Positions 60,202 to 64,000 of a stretch of DNA of 64,000 nucleotides are shown piece by piece; the stretch's first letter is position 1, and every line of letters starts with the position of its first letter. Made by a program: the position numbers and the translations under genes. The notes beneath the pieces were generated by a model. It did not search any database. It worked only from the letters and a program-made list of their open reading frames with translations, and was not told the origin of the DNA. Source of the stretch: UBA7803 sp041395905 (GTDB lineage Bacteria; Pseudomonadota; Gammaproteobacteria; Pseudomonadales; Azotimanducaceae); assembly GCA_041395905.1 (NCBI GenBank), contig JAWKZP010000009.1, forward strand, positions 149,628 through 213,627, given 5' to 3'.

Positions 60202-60442
60202 GGTTGGTACTCTCCAAATTATTCTCTTGCATGTGACTGCAATGCATTGCTCGCCGCCTGAGGGATAAGGAAAGCGGGACTTCTCGCCCGTTTCTGCGCA
60301 CGCGCGTTTCCATCCATCCGGCAGGACGGCATGCAGGGTACAACAATCAGAAACGAATCGGAATCGTCTCTGAAACATATTGAAATCCGCCCGGGGCGCG
60401 GGCAGGGTTGCGCGGATCAGCAGATTTCGAGACGCCAGAGCC

Positions 60443-62272
60443 ATGATCCACCACGTTTTCAGCCGCGCCGGCCTGCTCGCATTGACCGCCCTGGGGCTGC
60501 TTGGGGCCGGCCCGGCCGGCGCCGCCGAAGCGCCGGCCGACCTGATCCTGCACGACGCCCGGATCTACACCCTCGACCCCGGGCAGCCCTGGGCCGAGGC
60601 GCTCGCCATCGCCGGCGATGAGATCGTCGCCGTGGGTGACGAGGCCGCCGTGATGAGAAGGCGGGGCCCGGACACCCGGGTGCTGGATCTCGACGGCGCG
60701 TTCGTGAGCCCCGGATTCAACGACGCCCACGTGCACGTGGATGCCACGGGTGCGCTGCTCACCGGCGTGAACCTGCTGGACGTGCACCAGGCAGACTCCT
60801 TCGTCGAGCGCGTGCGGGCCGCCACGCAGCGGCTGCCCAGGGGCAGCTGGATCCTGCGCGGCGACTGGGGCGCCTACGAGCAGTGGGGCCAGGGTTCCGC
60901 GGGGAACGCGTCGGCGCCGGGCGAGGCTGCGCGCCAGGGGCCGTTCACGCCGCACCGGGATCTCATCGACCCGGTGACGCCGGAACACCCGGTGCTGCTG
61001 TCCCGGTTCGATCGCAGCATGTATCTGGCCAACAGCCTGGCCCTGAGCCTGGCGGGCATCGACGAGGACACCCCCGACCCGCTCGGCGGCACCATCGAAC
61101 GCGACGCCGACGGCCGGCTCACGGGCATCCTGCGCGGCGCCGCCGTGGCGCTGGTGGAGAACGTGATTCCGCCCATGCCGTTCGAGCAGCGACTGGTGGG
61201 CGTGCGCGCCGTTCTCAAGGAAGCGCGCGAGGGCGGCGTCACCACCATCCAGGATCTCACCTCGGCGGAGCAGGCACGCGCCTATCAATACCTGAAGGGC
61301 ACGGGCGAGCTCACAGCGCGCATCATGCTGCGGCCCAACATTTTCCAGGTTGAGCACGTGGCGGCACTCGGCATCACCCGCGGCTTCGGCGACGACTGGC
61401 TGAAGATCATCGGCTACAAGGGCTGGATCGACGGGATCATGGGCAACTCCAGCGCCATGTTCTTCAAGCCCTACGACCACGATCCGGAAAACCGCGGCGC
61501 CCTGCGGCCGCCCATGCTGCCGGAGAGCGTGGAGAACGCCGCGTTCTCCATGACCGAAAGCGACCATTACACCGATTACCCGCCGGGCACCATGGAGGGG
61601 CTGATCGAATCCTGGGTGCCCACCGGCGTCCCGCCGCACATTCACGCCATCGGCGATCTGGGCAACCGCATTCTCCTGGACATCTACCAGCGCGTGCTCG
61701 AGCGCCACGACCTGGTGGACTCGGACCATCGCTGGCGGGTCATACACGCCCAGGTAGTCCGCGAGGAGGACTTCCCGCGCTTCGGCCGTCTGCATCTGGT
61801 GGCGGAAGTGAACCCCTATCACGTCTCCGACGACATGCGCTGGATGGAGGAACGGATCGGCGCGCAGCGCTCGCGCGGGGCCTACGCGTTCCGCAAGCTC
61901 AAGGATGCCGGTGCGGTGCTGATCTTCGGCAGCGACTCGCCGGGCACCAACGCCGCCCGCTACTACCTGAACCCCGTGTACGGCCTGTACGCGGCCGTGA
62001 CCCGGCAGACGCTGGGCGGCGAGCCTGCCGAGGGCTGGTTTCCGGACCAGCGCCTGACCATCGAGGAAGCCCTGGATGCCTATACCCGGGCTCCGGCGTG
62101 GGCGTCGTTCGAGGAGGACCGCAAAGGCACGCTCACGCCCGGCAAGCTGGCCGATGTTGCGGTGTTCGACAGCAACCTGGTGGAGCTCGGGCGGCACGAG
62201 CCGAAGCGTCTGCTGAAGGCGCGGGTGCTCTACACCATCGTCGGTGGCCAGGTCGTCTACCAGCGCGACTGA
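60443..62272 (+). CDS. Exported amidohydrolase, YtcJ-like
   Basis: The 609-residue product has a signal-like segment (GLLALTALGLLGAGPAGAAEA) and belongs to the amidohydrolase-3 (YtcJ) superfamily. Metal-binding motifs are FNDAHVHVDA and PPHIHAIGD, with the Asp in GSDSPGTN. Divergent from the TonB receptor, it may act on the compound taken up there. The reaction is unknown. ATG 60443 is chosen because the signal peptide begins there. Confidence 0.9.
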   Translation: MIHHVFSRAGLLALTALGLLGAGPAGAAEAPADLILHDARIYTLDPGQPWAEALAIAGDEIVAVGDEAAVMRRRGPDTRVLDLDGAFVSPGFNDAHVHVDATGALLTGVNLLDVHQADSFVERVRAATQRLPRGSWILRGDWGAYEQWGQGSAGNASAPGEAARQGPFTPHRDLIDPVTPEHPVLLSRFDRSMYLANSLALSLAGIDEDTPDPLGGTIERDADGRLTGILRGAAVALVENVIPPMPFEQRLVGVRAVLKEAREGGVTTIQDLTSAEQARAYQYLKGTGELTARIMLRPNIFQVEHVAALGITRGFGDDWLKIIGYKGWIDGIMGNSSAMFFKPYDHDPENRGALRPPMLPESVENAAFSMTESDHYTDYPPGTMEGLIESWVPTGVPPHIHAIGDLGNRILLDIYQRVLERHDLVDSDHRWRVIHAQVVREEDFPRFGRLHLVAEVNPYHVSDDMRWMEERIGAQRSRGAYAFRKLKDAGAVLIFGSDSPGTNAARYYLNPVYGLYAAVTRQTLGGEPAEGWFPDQRLTIEEALDAYTRAPAWASFEEDRKGTLTPGKLADVAVFDSNLVELGRHEPKRLLKARVLYTIVGGQVVYQRD

Positions 62273-62276
62273 CGCC

Positions 62277-62711
62277 GTGATCGAGGCACCCACCGACGAC
62301 GACGCGACGCTGCCGGGCATCCCCGCCAAAGCCATCCGGCTGCGCTTCGTGCGCTCGGGCGGCCCCGGCGGCCAGAACGTGAACAAGGTGGCGACGGCCG
62401 TGCAGCTGCGCCTCGATCTGAACGCAGCCGGGCTGCCGCTGGCGGTACGGCGACGGCTCGAGGCGCTGGTACCCGGGCAGATCAATCAGCGCGGCGAGCT
62501 GGTGATCGCTGCCAGCCGGTTCCGCACCCAGCTGGCCAACCGCGAAGACGCCCTGGCGCGGCTCGACGCGCTGCTGCGCGAAGCGCGCAAACGGCCGAAG
62601 AAGCGCATCGCGACCAGACCGTCCACGGCGGAGAAACGTCGCCGGCGCGAGGTGAAGAAGGTGCGGGGAACACAGAAACAGCTGCGCAAACCACCGAAAC
62701 TGGACGACTGA
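62277..62711 (+). CDS. arfB: Peptidyl-tRNA hydrolase ArfB (ribosome rescue)
   Basis: The 144-residue protein contains the catalytic GGQ motif (G31-G32-Q33 in RSGGPGGQNVNK). A basic C-terminal tail (KRPKKRIATRPSTAEKRRRREVKKVRGTQKQLRK) enters the mRNA channel of stalled ribosomes. It releases nascent peptides from non-stop ribosomes. GTG 62277 is the start, 4 bases after the amidohydrolase stop. Confidence 0.92.
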   Translation: MIEAPTDDDATLPGIPAKAIRLRFVRSGGPGGQNVNKVATAVQLRLDLNAAGLPLAVRRRLEALVPGQINQRGELVIAASRFRTQLANREDALARLDALLREARKRPKKRIATRPSTAEKRRRREVKKVRGTQKQLRKPPKLDD

Positions 62712-62765
62712 CCCGTACGGACAACCACAGATTCGCGGCGGCCACGTCCGCCGATGGGGGAAGCC

Positions 62766-64000
62766 ATGCAACCGTTCACTCTGCACCGTCGTCACGCAGC
62801 TGCCGCGCTCGCCAGACTGGCGGCCTTTCTGGGCCTCGGGTTCGGCGCGCTGCCGCTCGCGGCCGACTGGACGCCCGAGGCCATGCTCGAGGTTGCGACC
62901 ATCACGGCCACCGCGCCCTCGCCGGACGGATCCCGCGTCGCCTGGGTGGAATCGCGCGCCCTGATGACGGACAGCAAGAGCCTGTTCCGCACGCGCCTGC
63001 TGGTGACCGCCGCCGATGGCGGCACGCCCCGCCAGTACACCTTCGGCGATGCCAACGCCGACGACCCGCAGTGGTCGCCGGACGGCGCCTGGCTCGCCTA
63101 CCGGCACACGGCCGACGGCGGCAAGCCGCAACTGGCGGTGATCGCGGCCGACGGCGGCGGTGAGCGCCTGCTCACTGAATTCGACGCCGGTATCGGCGAG
63201 TTCCGCTGGGCGCCGGACAGCACGATGCTGGCTTTCGTGGCGACTGAGCCGAAGAGCGAGGCGCAGAAGGCGCGCGAGGCGGCCGGAGACGATGCGATCG
63301 TCGTCGGCGAAAACCCGGCCTACCGTCATCTGTGGCGGATCGCGCTGCCGACGGCCGACGCCGCCCCGGTTCCTGAGCGTATCACCACGGGCGCGTTCAG
63401 CGTCGGCACCCAGGTGCTCAGCGGCTCCTTCGACTGGTCGCCGGATGCACGCGAGATCGCTTTCACGCGGGTGTCGACCCCCGACATCGACGACTGGCCC
63501 AGCGCCGACATCGCCATCGTCGACGTCAGCACGGGACGCGTGCGCCCGTATCAACAATCCGATGCGGCGGAGTGGTCGCCCGTCTACTCTCCGGACGGCA
63601 AGCTCATCGCCTTCAGCATCACCAACTTCCCGCCGAGCTGGATCCGCCAGAGCCGCATCGGCGTCGCAGCCCCTGACGGCAAGGGCCTGAAGCTGCTCGC
63701 CGCGACCGGCGACGAGCAGCCCAGCATCATCGGCTGGACGGGTAACCGCGCGCTGCTCGCCAGCGAGGCCGCCGGCACCACCACGGCGCTGTGGCGGCTG
63801 CCGGTCAGCGGCGCCAAACCAGCCCGGCTGGACGACGGCAAGGCCGTCCTGTCGGCCATCGGCCTCAACAGCACCGGCACCCAACTCGCGTTCGCGGCCA
63901 TGACCTCGGCCGCCCCGCAGGAGGTGGCACTCACGCCGCTGCGCAACTTCGCCCCGCTGACGGTGAGCACCGCCAACGCCAACCTGCCGGCGCGCGCGGT
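62766..64000 (+). CDS. S9-family peptidase, N-terminal beta-propeller part (runs off right edge)
   Basis: An open frame of 411 codons starts at ATG 62766 and continues to the window end. It begins with an N-terminal signal segment (LARLAAFLGLGFGALPLAADW), and PD40-type propeller motifs follow (DPQWSPDGAWLAYRHT, EFRWAPDSTMLAFVA, SFDWSPDAREIAFTR, SPVYSPDGKLIAFS). These typify the propeller of prolyl oligopeptidase/DPP-like S9 peptidases. The catalytic domain lies beyond the window, so a TolB-like protein cannot be excluded. Exported peptidase is most likely. Confidence 0.85.
   Translation, partial: MQPFTLHRRHAAAALARLAAFLGLGFGALPLAADWTPEAMLEVATITATAPSPDGSRVAWVESRALMTDSKSLFRTRLLVTAADGGTPRQYTFGDANADDPQWSPDGAWLAYRHTADGGKPQLAVIAADGGGERLLTEFDAGIGEFRWAPDSTMLAFVATEPKSEAQKAREAAGDDAIVVGENPAYRHLWRIALPTADAAPVPERITTGAFSVGTQVLSGSFDWSPDAREIAFTRVSTPDIDDWPSADIAIVDVSTGRVRPYQQSDAAEWSPVYSPDGKLIAFSITNFPPSWIRQSRIGVAAPDGKGLKLLAATGDEQPSIIGWTGNRALLASEAAGTTTALWRLPVSGAKPARLDDGKAVLSAIGLNSTGTQLAFAAMTSAAPQEVALTPLRNFAPLTVSTANANLPARA

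Noticed and set aside
60347..63884. Two long minus-strand open frames (60347-62485 and 62133-63884)
   Set aside because: They lie opposite the amidohydrolase, arfB and S9 peptidase genes, all with clear motifs, and their translations lack domain signatures.

Overview
The window is a GC-rich chromosomal segment, most likely from an aerobic, heterotrophic gammaproteobacterium. The inference rests on the torF-glnK-amtB cluster, a ubiK-comM pair, c4- and c5-type cytochromes, htpX, arfB, a large TonB-dependent receptor and extensive amino-acid catabolism. I see no rRNA, tRNA, CRISPR array, phage or transposase gene. Both ends cut through genes: threonine synthase at the left edge and an S9-type peptidase at the right edge.

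Layout. 1-3.5 kb: thrC start, a SutA-like small protein, then the nitrogen-responsive torF-glnK-amtB unit (minus strand) with a sigma-54 promoter and NtrC-like boxes. 3.5-5.4 kb: ubiK and comM. 5.4-16.4 kb: a branched-chain amino-acid catabolic block with isovaleryl-CoA dehydrogenase, a fused indolepyruvate oxidoreductase divergent from an Lrp regulator, and both methylcrotonyl-CoA carboxylase subunits. A secreted S41 peptidase sits inside this block. 16.5-22.3 kb: nitrogen and amine metabolism (glutamine-synthetase-like enzyme, class III aminotransferase, alanine dehydrogenase divergent from a second Lrp, an SDR). 22.3-31 kb: TPR protein, alanine racemase with a diheme cytochrome, a long coiled-coil protein, htpX, and two alpha/beta hydrolases.

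31.4-40.3 kb is the most unusual part. It encodes an ECF sigma factor, a membrane anti-sigma factor, two subtilases, four secreted proteins of unknown function and a CsgG/HfaB-like protein, all on the plus strand. The periplasmic tail of the anti-sigma factor looks like a subtilase propeptide, and the subtilase encoded immediately downstream lacks an obvious propeptide of its own. One secreted protein has exact 10-residue DNDW repeats, and two share an AGRDL motif. I propose a self-regulated surface-fibre or adhesin export system.

40.3-51.9 kb holds assorted metabolic enzymes: NAD-binding protein, CDP-alcohol phosphatidyltransferase, flippase-like membrane protein, serine hydrolase, enoyl-reductase-like protein, two amidases, LLM flavin oxidoreductase and zinc alcohol dehydrogenase. 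52-56.7 kb holds an amine-utilisation set: APC permease, Tat-exported flavin amine oxidase, diheme cytochrome c and exported RidA. These suggest periplasmic amine oxidation coupled to the respiratory chain. The 56.7-57.4 kb gap holds two hairpin elements with a common core but different self-complementary stems. 57.4-64 kb: TonB receptor, amidohydrolase, arfB and the S9 peptidase start.
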